21,366 bases of DNA. Source: UBA5177 sp002413265 (lineage in GTDB: Bacteria; Chloroflexota; UBA5177). The stretch spans positions 1 to 21,366 of the forward strand of contig DAIORV010000028.1 in NCBI GenBank assembly GCA_036752825.1, given 5' to 3'. The notes beneath the pieces were generated by a model. The model worked only from the letters and a program-made list of their open reading frames with translations. It did no database searches and was not told the DNA's origin. The stretch's first letter is position 1. The number at the start of each line of letters is the position of its first letter. Of this stretch, positions 1 through 7,358 are shown in pieces. A program made the position numbers and the translations under genes.

Positions 1-53
1 GCGTAGGCCACCACAGTAGCCGCTGTCGTTCCAAGACGTGACTTCATGGTCAT
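1..53 (-). CDS. ABC sugar permease, second subunit (MalG-like), N-terminal fragment
   Basis: Only the first 17 codons are present; the gene runs off the left edge. The ATG at 53-51 shares one base with the TGA stop of the upstream permease (TGATG), the usual layout for translational coupling of the two membrane subunits of a sugar importer. The visible N-terminus (MTMKSRLGTTAATVVAY) has basic residues followed by the start of a hydrophobic stretch, as expected before transmembrane segment 1. The assignment to the MalG-type subunit rests on position directly after a MalF-type gene, not on a visible EAA motif. A second in-frame ATG lies two codons downstream. Confidence 0.6.
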   Translation of the reverse strand, partial: MTMKSRLGTTAATVVAY

Positions 54-1036
54 CACTGGGCCTCCGCGTAGTTGGTCATGCGTAGCAGAACGCGATTGAA
101 TCCGGTGGCGATAGCGATTGTAATCAGTACGGCGATGACACCCAATGCCGCCGCAACTCCGATGTCCCAATTGTCAAACGCTGTTCGGTAGATCAGGAAA
201 GGAAGGGTCGTCGAGGAATCACCGGGACCACCCTGGGTGGCGACGTAGATCTCACCGAAGACTCCCAGCAGATAGATCAAGCCAAAGAGCGTAGCCAGGG
301 CGATGTAGCGCTGCAGGTGAGGGATCGTGATGTTACGAAAAATCGCCCAATACCCGGCACCGTCGATATGCGCAGCTTCGATGAGGTCTTCAGGCAAACT
401 CTGAAGGCCACCGAGCAGAATCAGCATGAAGAAGGGGAACCACTCCCAGGTCAGCATGATGCCGACACCGATCAGCGGGTTCGAGGTGAGAATATCCGGC
501 GGAGTGAGCCCGACTTGCTGGACCAGCCAGGCGAAGAGCCCGAACACCGGGTTGAGCAGCATGTTCTTCCAGATCTCCGCAGTGGCGACCGGCATCACGA
601 AGAACGGCGTGATCAGCAGGGTACGGACCACTGCTCGGCCAGGAAACGTGCGGTTGAGCAGGAGCGCCAGCAACAGGCCGATGACCATCCCTGCGATCAG
701 CACCCCGAGGGTGAGGGTGAGGGTGTTCAGTAACGCCGTCAGGAAGCCAGTGGACGTCAGAAGGGTGCTGTAGTTGGAGAGCCCAACGAAGTGGATGCCG
801 AGATCCGGCCGCACCAAATTCCAGCTGAGCATGCTGAAGACGATGGTGACCAGGAACGCAACCTGCGTGACGAGGCCAACGAGGATCAACGCTGGGGAGA
901 GAAAGAGCCGCCTCTCCGCCGTGCTGCCCTTAGCCTTTTCCTTGCCGACCGCCGGCTCCGGACGAACGGCGGATGAGGCAACTTGCCTGGCGTGGGGGCC
1001 CCCCGAGCACGGGGAGGTAAAGGCTATGATGATCAC
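53..1036 (-). CDS. ABC sugar permease, MalF-type membrane subunit
   Basis: This is a membrane subunit of a carbohydrate ABC importer (binding-protein-dependent transport inner-membrane family, MalF/UgpA-like). It has about six hydrophobic segments and, in the second half, the EAA loop (EAAHIDGAGYWAIFRNITIP) that docks onto the ATPase, followed by the typical QGGPGDSSTTL stretch. The GTG at 1036 gives 327 residues but has no Shine-Dalgarno sequence. It lies inside a hairpin, and the first ~35 codons are GC-rich, palindromic and unlike a permease N-terminus. An in-frame ACG at 922-920, five bases after AAGG, would give a more typical 289-residue protein beginning ERRLFLSPA after two residues, so the true start is uncertain. 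The gene is the seventh of the leftward operon, 24 bases after a kinase stop. No ATPase gene is visible, so a shared MsiK-type ATPase is likely. The substrate is unknown. Confidence 0.85.
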   Translation of the reverse strand: MIIIAFTSPCSGGPHARQVASSAVRPEPAVGKEKAKGSTAERRLFLSPALILVGLVTQVAFLVTIVFSMLSWNLVRPDLGIHFVGLSNYSTLLTSTGFLTALLNTLTLTLGVLIAGMVIGLLLALLLNRTFPGRAVVRTLLITPFFVMPVATAEIWKNMLLNPVFGLFAWLVQQVGLTPPDILTSNPLIGVGIMLTWEWFPFFMLILLGGLQSLPEDLIEAAHIDGAGYWAIFRNITIPHLQRYIALATLFGLIYLLGVFGEIYVATQGGPGDSSTTLPFLIYRTAFDNWDIGVAAALGVIAVLITIAIATGFNRVLLRMTNYAEAQ

Positions 1037-1051
1037 CCCGTGAGTGGGGTG
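1034..1051 (-). repeat. Hairpin over the candidate permease start codon
   Basis: CACCCC (1034-1039) and GGGGTG (1046-1051) form a perfect 6-bp stem with a 6-base loop, in the 24-base gap between the kinase stop and the GTG start of the permease. The GTG (1036-1034) forms one arm. There is no T-run on either strand, so it does not look like an intrinsic terminator. A second short inverted repeat (CCCCG/CGGGG, 1001-1014) lies just inside the predicted coding start. Together they suggest either a leader that limits permease translation relative to the enzymes upstream, or that the true start is further in. Confidence 0.45.
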
Positions 1052-1060
1052 TGAAAAACT

Positions 1061-2614
1061 TTATGCCTGCTCTAGTGCGTCCCGTTGGCCCAGAGCCGCC
1101 AGCCGGTGCTGCAGATCCGACGTATCGGCATACAGGCGGCGATACAGCTCGTAGTACTCGCGGTAAAGCGCGCTAGTGCGCTCGTCCGGCTCGATCGTGC
1201 GCTCGATGCGGACCCACTGAGCATCGAGCGCGTCGAGCCCTGGGATGAGTCCAGTTGCGTAGCCAGCCAGGAAGGCATCGCCATAGGACGCGCCGATGGT
1301 TTGAGCGGGTACTTGCTGCGGCACGCCACTCACATCCGAGACAATGTGCAGCCAGACGGGATTTTTTGCGCCGCCACCCACGGCGATGATGCGCTTCGGC
1401 TCTCCGCCCGCCTCGCGCAAGACGTCGAGGTTATGAGCGATCCCGTATGCGGTGCCTTCGAGCACAGCGCGATACACGTGTTTGCGGTCGTGGGTAAGCG
1501 TGAGGCCACATATCACGCCCCGGGCCAGTGGGTCATTGATCGGCGTGCGCTCCCCACTGAAGTACGGAAGGATGATCAGGCCCCGCGAGCCAGGCGGGAC
1601 CTCGCCTGCCTCCCTGGCTAGGATGGCATACGGATTCGCGTCGTCCGTCGCTCCACTCAGCAGGTCACGGGCGAAGTTGTCGCGAAACCAGCGGGTCAGC
1701 GCGCCCGTCGTCGCCATGCCGGCGGCGACACCGTAGAGCCCTGGAAGGGCATGATAAACTGCCCACATCGCCGGGTGGCTCACCGCTCGATCCGTTGCCA
1801 GGATGAAGAAGGTGGTCGTCCCGTACATGCACATGAGGTCACCCGGTCGGATCGCGCCAACGCTTACAGCCTCGGCGACGGCGTCGACCGTCCCAACAGT
1901 CACAGGTGTGCCCCGTGGAAGTCCTGTTTCCGCCTCGGCGTCTGCTGTGACCTCTCCAGCCACCTCCGTGGCGGCCATGATCCGTGGGAGACGCTTCACA
2001 TCGACAATCTCGTCTGCGAAGGCCTCGCTCCACATCCCGTTTTCAAAGTCAAAGAGCGGGTTGTATGAGGACGCCGTATAGGCGTCCATGACATGCTCCC
2101 CTGTTAGGCGGAGGACGATGTAGTCACTCGCTGAGTGAAAGAATGCCGCGGCGTTGTACGCTGCCGGCTCGTTGCGCCGAAGCCACATGATCTTGGGACC
2201 GACGGCCTGAGCCGTCAAGAGCGAGCCGCCCATGCGATACATCGCCTCAGCTCCATACCGATCGTTAAGCTCGTCAATTTCATGGGCCGCTCTCGAATCG
2301 ATGCCGTACAGGACGCCCTGACGGAGGGCCCTTCCGTCCTTCCCCACGGGCAACATACACGGGCCGATTGCGCTCACCGCGACCCCGCCGACATCCGTGC
2401 CTCCGCAGCCACTATCGCGCAGAAGGCCTCTGCAGATGCCGGCAAATTCGCCCCACCACGTCCCTTCGGGATCGTGTTCGGCCCACCCGGGACGCGGAAT
2501 ATGCATGTCGTGTTCGAGGGCGCGTTGAGCCAGAATCTCGCCTTCGGCGGTGGCAAGAACTCCCTTCGAGCTGTATGTTCCGATGTCGACGCCCATCACA
2601 AGCTGAGCGGTCAT
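1061..2614 (-). CDS. FGGY-family carbohydrate kinase (xylulokinase-like), kinase 1
   Basis: This 517-residue protein has the two-domain actin-like fold of FGGY kinases, which phosphorylate a ketose or polyol with ATP in the cytoplasm. Visible motifs: phosphate-1 loop GVDIGTYSSKG at 8-18, SAIGPCMLPV at 81-90, the GTVDAV segment with the likely catalytic Asp at 244, LPYFSGERTP at 349-358, and the adenosine/FGGY signature GGGAKNPVWLHIVSDVSG at 413-430. The ATG at 2614 was chosen because it forms an ATGA overlap with the stop of the upstream isomerase gene and begins right before the phosphate loop. A longer reading to 2773 only adds non-homologous residues. The xylulokinase motif GQMHG is replaced by AIGPCM, so a substrate other than D-xylulose is plausible. 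It probably acts on the product of the adjoining isomerase. Confidence 0.85.
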   Translation of the reverse strand: MTAQLVMGVDIGTYSSKGVLATAEGEILAQRALEHDMHIPRPGWAEHDPEGTWWGEFAGICRGLLRDSGCGGTDVGGVAVSAIGPCMLPVGKDGRALRQGVLYGIDSRAAHEIDELNDRYGAEAMYRMGGSLLTAQAVGPKIMWLRRNEPAAYNAAAFFHSASDYIVLRLTGEHVMDAYTASSYNPLFDFENGMWSEAFADEIVDVKRLPRIMAATEVAGEVTADAEAETGLPRGTPVTVGTVDAVAEAVSVGAIRPGDLMCMYGTTTFFILATDRAVSHPAMWAVYHALPGLYGVAAGMATTGALTRWFRDNFARDLLSGATDDANPYAILAREAGEVPPGSRGLIILPYFSGERTPINDPLARGVICGLTLTHDRKHVYRAVLEGTAYGIAHNLDVLREAGGEPKRIIAVGGGAKNPVWLHIVSDVSGVPQQVPAQTIGASYGDAFLAGYATGLIPGLDALDAQWVRIERTIEPDERTSALYREYYELYRRLYADTSDLQHRLAALGQRDALEQA

Positions 2615-4131
2615 CTCGCCATCAATTCCGAAGACTCTCCAAGACGCTCCCAGAGCGGACGCACGTAGGCTCCGGCCGCCTCTCCCAACACGATTGGCGT
2701 GATGCCTGCTATCTCGCATGCCCAGATGAGCGACTGGACTCGATCCCCCTGCACAGCCAGTATGTGGTTGCAAGGAAACACGGACAGAAACTCATCGTAT
2801 GAGCAGGCCAGCCGCGCATGAACGTGCGGCCAGGTCGGGTTAGTCATCGCGTTCAGTCGTTTGCGATCTTCCGGCGGTAGCTCCACGCTCTCACCCTGGC
2901 AGATGACCATGTACAGCCGGTCGTTCCAGAGGCCCAGGCGGCAGAACGTTAGCGCCGTGGGCGCCGCATCGAACTCCACCGAGGCGCCTCCCGCCTTGAA
3001 GTAGAACTTGAGGGCGGGATGCAGGCGGATGCGAGCCAGGTTGTCCTCCGGTCGGTCGCTGAGCGCCGCATACCAGCTCGCATGGTTGCCGCTGTTCACG
3101 AAGTCCCACAGATCCAGCTCGGGATGGTACAGGCGCACGTCCATGAAGAGGACGGGAAGGCCGCCGGAGATGTACTTCAGTATCTGCATGGACACACCCG
3201 CATAGGCGTCGGCCTCGGTAGCGCACACCACCGGGAGCTTCGGCCCGTTCCAGTCATACGGGTCGTTCATAAGCATTTCGGGGATGTCACCCAGCGTCAC
3301 GTGTTCGGTGAGCTCACGCTGCCCTTTGAGCCCGCAGAAGTCGAAGCCGTTTTCCTCGTTCAGCTCACGCATGGCCAAATAGAGCCGGATCTGGGTCTTC
3401 AGGGTGTCCGGCGTGAGCATGTCGCCGTCGAAAAGGATACGATCGCCGATGAGATCCTGAAACCAGCCAAAGCCCCGCTCGACCTCAGCTTCATCGACGG
3501 TTTCCATGGTCTTGACCAGCAGAAACTGATCGACGTGATAAGTGGTGGTGCCGAGCGTTCGGATAGTCGGAACGAGATGGAACCACCCGGTCTCCATCCC
3601 CATCGAATGGCCACCGTACAGGCCATAGACCTCGTTCTTCATGGTGGTGATTGCTTGCGACGCGCGTATCCAGCTCGCTAGCCTGCGCCGAACCCGCGCG
3701 TCACCCATCTCGCCGACGATACGGTGAGTTCGGAAACCCGCCTGACGAAGCGCGCCGTCGGTAGCGAGGAGGCCGACGTTTCCCGGATACTCGCCGTTGT
3801 TGTTGGAGAGACTGAGGACTGGAAGGTCACGCCCAAGCGAGTTGAAGAACGGCCACACAAGGTAAGGAAAATCCCAGACGTTGTAGGCCATGACGATCTG
3901 ACGGCAGCCGGCCCGCCGCAATTCTTCGCCCACGCGCTGGCCAACGCGAACGCTCTTGATCGTCTCGGATCCCACCACGACGTCGGGTGCGGTTCCATCC
4001 ACATTTCGAGCGTCTTCGCGGATGATCGCCGCCCACTGTCGGGCCACTTCCAAGTTGTCATCTTCGTTCTGCTCAATAACATGCTGCCGGCCGTCGTTGA
4101 TCACGACAAGCCCGATAGGCGTGCTTCGCAC
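2611..4131 (-). CDS. L-fucose/D-arabinose isomerase-like protein
   Basis: This 506-residue protein resembles the L-fucose isomerase-related family (COG2407), which interconverts aldoses and ketoses using Mn2+. Residues that appear to match the E. coli FucI metal ligands (Glu337, Asp361, His528, recalled from the literature) are E306 in CATEADAYAG, D331 in VLFMDVRLY and H456 in PCNHILAVQGD. The E-to-D spacing (25) is close to that of FucI (24). The protein is shorter than FucI (about 590), mostly between the Asp and the His, which is typical of the related-protein branch rather than true FucI. The start is a GTG at 4131, seven bases after a strong AAGGAG. An ATG lying between them is out of frame. 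The stop overlaps kinase 1 by four bases and kinase 2 ends 60 bases upstream, so the isomerase is flanked by two kinases. The aldose substrate cannot be inferred. Confidence 0.75.
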   Translation of the reverse strand: MRSTPIGLVVINDGRQHVIEQNEDDNLEVARQWAAIIREDARNVDGTAPDVVVGSETIKSVRVGQRVGEELRRAGCRQIVMAYNVWDFPYLVWPFFNSLGRDLPVLSLSNNNGEYPGNVGLLATDGALRQAGFRTHRIVGEMGDARVRRRLASWIRASQAITTMKNEVYGLYGGHSMGMETGWFHLVPTIRTLGTTTYHVDQFLLVKTMETVDEAEVERGFGWFQDLIGDRILFDGDMLTPDTLKTQIRLYLAMRELNEENGFDFCGLKGQRELTEHVTLGDIPEMLMNDPYDWNGPKLPVVCATEADAYAGVSMQILKYISGGLPVLFMDVRLYHPELDLWDFVNSGNHASWYAALSDRPEDNLARIRLHPALKFYFKAGGASVEFDAAPTALTFCRLGLWNDRLYMVICQGESVELPPEDRKRLNAMTNPTWPHVHARLACSYDEFLSVFPCNHILAVQGDRVQSLIWACEIAGITPIVLGEAAGAYVRPLWERLGESSELMAR

Positions 4132-4191
4132 TCCTCATCTCCTTCCAACCGTCCTGATTACGCGCGTGTTTTGCACCAGAATCCCAGGAAC

Positions 4192-5730
4192 CTACCGTTC
4201 CTCTGTGGCTGCGAGGCGATCGAAGACAGAGCCACGGTCCAATATGTCGTAAAGATCGTTGAAAATCCCGTAGAGCTCCGTGTAGAGCTCGTGTCGCTTG
4301 GGGTCGGGTCGAGACTCGCTCTGGACGTGGACCATCGCGTCCACCTGGGAGAAGTCCTTCCAGATGCCCACGCCGACCCCGCCGGCCACGGCGGCGCCCA
4401 TCGACGTTGCCTCTTCGAGCAGGGCCAGTCGTAACACCGGCACCCCGAAGATGTCTGCCATGATGCCGTTCCACTCGGCGCTGCGAGCGCCACCGCCGAT
4501 AACCCGTAGCGCTTCGACCCGAGCACCCTGCCGGCTGAAGGCTTCGAGAATGACACGCAAATTGAAGGTAATTCCTTCAAGAACTGCGCGCAGCAAGTCT
4601 GCGGTACGATGCCGGATGGTCAACCCGACAAAGGCACCCCGGGCGGTTGGGTTCCAGCGAGGACTCCGCTCTCCCAGCAGGTATGGGAGGAAGAGCAGGC
4701 CTCGGGCCCCGGGAGGTGACTGCAGGACCTCCTGATTCATGAGCTCGTAGGCGGACATTCCGAGGCGTTCCGCGACTATGTTCTCTGTCGCGGCGAGCCC
4801 GTCGCGCGCCCACTGGTATGAACTGCCCGCGGCCTGCATCGTGCCTGTTGGCGTAAAGAGACCCGGCACAAGGTGAGCCCACGTGAATGTCCGCATCTCG
4901 GGGTCGAGAATCGGCCTTTGCGTCGCCACGCCGATCCAGGACGACGATCCGATGTAGTTGTACGCAAGACCATCGCGTATCACGCCAGCACCGGTGGCGG
5001 CACACGAACCATCCCCTCCGCCCATGACGACCGGCGTACCGGCAGCGAGCCCGGTCTCCTCGGCAACCATCGGTCGGACGTCTCCCACCACGTCCGTTGA
5101 CAGTCGAATGTCCGGCAACTTGTCTCGCGAGATCTCGAACGCCTCGAGTAGCTCATCGGACCAGGCTCCTGCCTCGAGATCGAAGAGATTGGTTCCGGAG
5201 GCGTCCGATGGGTCCGTGGCAAAGACACCGGTCAATCGTGCAACGAGAAAATCCTTGGCGTGAACGAACTTGCATGTCCGATCGTATGCATCACGCTCAT
5301 GGTCCTTGAGCCAGAGGATCTTCCCGGCCGAGTACGAGGCGCTCAGCCGATGGCCCGTGAGAGCGTAGACACGACGTGGGTCGATGCGCTCGGCGACACG
5401 GTCAATTTGGGAAACCGAGCGCTGGTCCGCCCAGATGAGCGCGTCACGTGTGGCCTGTCCTTGCGCGTCGATCGGCACTGCTCCCATCATCTGGCCGCTG
5501 AAGACAATGCAGGCCACATCTCGATTGGAGACACGGGACTGCCGGAGCAGCTGTTGGGTGGAGGAGCACAGGGCACCCCACCAATCTCGCGGATCCTGCT
5601 CTGCCCACGCTGGATGTCGGTACGCGGTGGGATACGGTGCGAAGGCACTCTGGACCAGAGTTCCCTCCTCGTCGTAGAGGGACGCCTTATTGCCGGTGGT
5701 GCCGACGTCGTGAGCAAGGATGTATTGCGT
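4192..5730 (-). CDS. FGGY-family carbohydrate kinase (xylulokinase-like), kinase 2, apparent ACG start
   Basis: This is an FGGY kinase of 512 residues if read from an ACG at 5730-5728. Motifs: phosphate-1 loop AHDVGTTGNK at 6-15, SGQMMG near 78-83 (xylulokinases have GQMHG), GGGDGSCAATGAG with the likely catalytic Asp near 240, LPYLLGERSPRW, and the C-terminal signature GGGARSAEWNGIMADIFGVPV. The reading frame is intact to the TAA at 4192. The first conventional start in frame is a GTG at 5517, which would remove 71 residues including the phosphate loop. Upstream no ATG, GTG or TTG occurs in frame for at least 25 codons. The ACG overlaps the upstream TAA stop by one base (TAACG) and lies eight bases after GGGAG, the position expected for a TAATG-type coupled start. 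The call as a kinase is firm; the start is inferred. Confidence 0.8.
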   Translation of the reverse strand, partial: TQYILAHDVGTTGNKASLYDEEGTLVQSAFAPYPTAYRHPAWAEQDPRDWWGALCSSTQQLLRQSRVSNRDVACIVFSGQMMGAVPIDAQGQATRDALIWADQRSVSQIDRVAERIDPRRVYALTGHRLSASYSAGKILWLKDHERDAYDRTCKFVHAKDFLVARLTGVFATDPSDASGTNLFDLEAGAWSDELLEAFEISRDKLPDIRLSTDVVGDVRPMVAEETGLAAGTPVVMGGGDGSCAATGAGVIRDGLAYNYIGSSSWIGVATQRPILDPEMRTFTWAHLVPGLFTPTGTMQAAGSSYQWARDGLAATENIVAERLGMSAYELMNQEVLQSPPGARGLLFLPYLLGERSPRWNPTARGAFVGLTIRHRTADLLRAVLEGITFNLRVILEAFSRQGARVEALRVIGGGARSAEWNGIMADIFGVPVLRLALLEEATSMGAAVAGGVGVGIWKDFSQVDAMVHVQSESRPDPKRHELYTELYGIFNDLYDILDRGSVFDRLAATEER

Positions 5731-6689
5731 TACGGATACTCCCTCATCCCTCTCGTGGGCGATGCAGGACGAGCAAACACCGCCTCGTTTTCCAGGATGC
5801 TTAGCTCATTCTCCGTGATGGGACGCTGGAAGACTTCCTCGATCACTGTCGCCCATCCATGAATAAAGTATTTCCACCCATCCTGCACCCTCAGGCTGCG
5901 CGTGCCTTCCTGCTTTCGTGCTTGCTGGAGGAACCGGAGCTCTCCCCGGTAGTTCAGATCCCAGGCAATGCCGTTCAGCGGGAACTGCCCGTCATCGCTC
6001 ACCGGCGATCCAGGCCGATCCTTTCCCAGGCCAGTTGCATTGATGATAAGCGACGAGGGAGGAAGCTCAGACATGAGCCGGCTCACCTCAACCGGGTCGC
6101 CGGTGTGGAAGTACTCCACAGTGACATTTCGAGGGCATTCCGCGTGTAGCGCTTCTAGCCGATGGAGGCGGCTGGAGTCCGGATCAGTTAAGACGATGCG
6201 TCCCGGGCGGTCGTCCGCATTGGACGCGTGCAGCAAGTGCAGCGCGATAGCGTTTCCGGCGCCGCCAGCGCCCAGGCAGAGAACTTCTGCACCTGTTCGC
6301 CCAAAGTACCCCGGGTGAAGAATCTCTCTCAACGCTCGGCCAGCCGATATCGGGTCTTTTGCCCAGCCGAGGAGTCGTCCATCGCGCTGGGCGATGCAAG
6401 ACACTTCAGTCAGGAGACGGCCATACGAATCGATCTCGTCGAACAGATCGTGCGCCGCGTGAAACAGGTCGATCTTGTGCGTGGTGACGAGCGCGCCGAG
6501 ATTGTCCGGATCATCCTTGAGCCAGGCCACGGTTTCTCGGTACTGCTCTACCGGGGCATGGATGGGTAGGTCCCTGCCGACAATCTCGGCCCGTGGATCG
6601 AGACCTAATGCATTGCGCCAGCGGGGAAAGATCGGCATGATCGAGGACTCACCGGTCGTCACGCCGACAAACAGAAAGCGACGAGGCAT
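5730..6689 (-). CDS. Shikimate dehydrogenase-like oxidoreductase (AroE family paralogue)
   Basis: This 319-residue protein has the AroE layout: an N-terminal substrate domain, then an NAD(P)-binding Rossmann domain with GAGGAGNA at 140-147. The family's catalytic Lys/Asp pair is kept, with K72 in ALVTTHK (usual form VTxPHK) and D112 in GWAKDPISAG (usual form xNTDG). A later segment, INATGLGKD, matches the family's ATSxGM region. Deviations (serines at 15-16 in GESSIMP, TTHK, AKD instead of NTD, and H where the C-terminal motif usually has Q) argue against housekeeping shikimate synthesis. Its place between a KDPG-type aldolase (three bases upstream) and a sugar kinase (one-base overlap downstream) suggests NAD(P)-dependent oxidation or reduction of a hydroxylated catabolic intermediate. 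The substrate is unknown. Start ATG 6689, with only a weak ribosome binding site, consistent with coupling. Confidence 0.75.
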   Translation of the reverse strand: MPRRFLFVGVTTGESSIMPIFPRWRNALGLDPRAEIVGRDLPIHAPVEQYRETVAWLKDDPDNLGALVTTHKIDLFHAAHDLFDEIDSYGRLLTEVSCIAQRDGRLLGWAKDPISAGRALREILHPGYFGRTGAEVLCLGAGGAGNAIALHLLHASNADDRPGRIVLTDPDSSRLHRLEALHAECPRNVTVEYFHTGDPVEVSRLMSELPPSSLIINATGLGKDRPGSPVSDDGQFPLNGIAWDLNYRGELRFLQQARKQEGTRSLRVQDGWKYFIHGWATVIEEVFQRPITENELSILENEAVFARPASPTRGMREYP

Positions 6690-6692
6690 GTA

Positions 6693-7358
6693 TTACGCTC
6701 TTGACGGTTCGAGTTTGGTGCGCGCTGCCCGCAGCTCGTCGACGAATCGCTCGGCACGCCTCGACACCTCATCCCACCGCCCGGTTTGCACGGCCGCCCG
6801 CGGAACGAGCTCGCTCCCGGCGCCCACCGCCAGGGCTCCTGCCGCAAACCAGGGATGTATGTCGGGGAGATCGATGCCACCCGTCGGAACGACCTGGAGG
6901 CCCGGGAACGGCCCGCGAAGAGCGCGCAGATGGCCAGGGCCGGCCGTGGATGCCGGGAAGAGCTTGACCGCCCGGGCCCCCGCATCGAGCGCCTGACCCA
7001 CCTCGGAGGGGGTAAAGACTCCCGGCATGACGGGCAAACCCGTCGACAGCATCGCGTCGAGCACATCAGCGCGAAAATGCGAGGTAACCATAAAGTCCAC
7101 GCCCGCGTGCAAGGCTGCCTCAACCTGCGCAATCTCCCGAATTGTTCCGGCGCCAAGGAGCACCTCCCCTCCATATACCTGCCGCACTTGGGCCAGAGCC
7201 TCCGCTGCACCCGGTGTCGTGAACGTGAGCTCGACGGCTTGAACGCCGCCGGCGAGAAGGGCACCGACGACCCGGACTGCATCCTCACGCCGATCGGCGC
7301 GAACAACCGCAATGAGCCCGGCCACCCGCAGACGCTCGAATCCGTCACCCGTCGTCAT
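6693..7358 (-). CDS. eda: 2-keto-3-deoxy-6-phosphogluconate (KDPG/KHG-type) aldolase
   Basis: This is a class I aldolase of 221 residues, the usual length for Eda, which splits a 2-keto-3-deoxy sugar acid (phosphate) into pyruvate and an aldehyde. The TIM-barrel landmarks are in order: E43 in AVELTFTTPGA, GAGT at 69-72, GVFTPSE at 113-119, the Schiff-base lysine K132 in VKLFPAS, and PTGGID at 158-163. The usual xVSP motif reads MVTSHF here, so the conserved Pro is Ser; this may alter substrate choice. It overlaps the upstream dehydrogenase gene by four bases (ATGA) and ends three bases before the AroE-like gene. Within this operon it may act on an unphosphorylated or unusual keto-deoxy acid rather than KDPG itself. 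Confidence 0.9.
   Translation of the reverse strand: MTTGDGFERLRVAGLIAVVRADRREDAVRVVGALLAGGVQAVELTFTTPGAAEALAQVRQVYGGEVLLGAGTIREIAQVEAALHAGVDFMVTSHFRADVLDAMLSTGLPVMPGVFTPSEVGQALDAGARAVKLFPASTAGPGHLRALRGPFPGLQVVPTGGIDLPDIHPWFAAGALAVGAGSELVPRAAVQTGRWDEVSRRAERFVDELRAARTKLEPSRA

Noticed and set aside
2614..2773. Upstream extension of kinase 1 by 53 residues
   Set aside because: The added residues overlap the isomerase coding sequence, have no homology to FGGY kinases, and the ATG at 2614 forms a clean ATGA overlap.
3019..3681. Plus-strand open frame of 220 codons opposite the isomerase gene
   Set aside because: Fully inside the isomerase gene on the opposite strand; no recognisable motif; typical of high-GC shadow frames.
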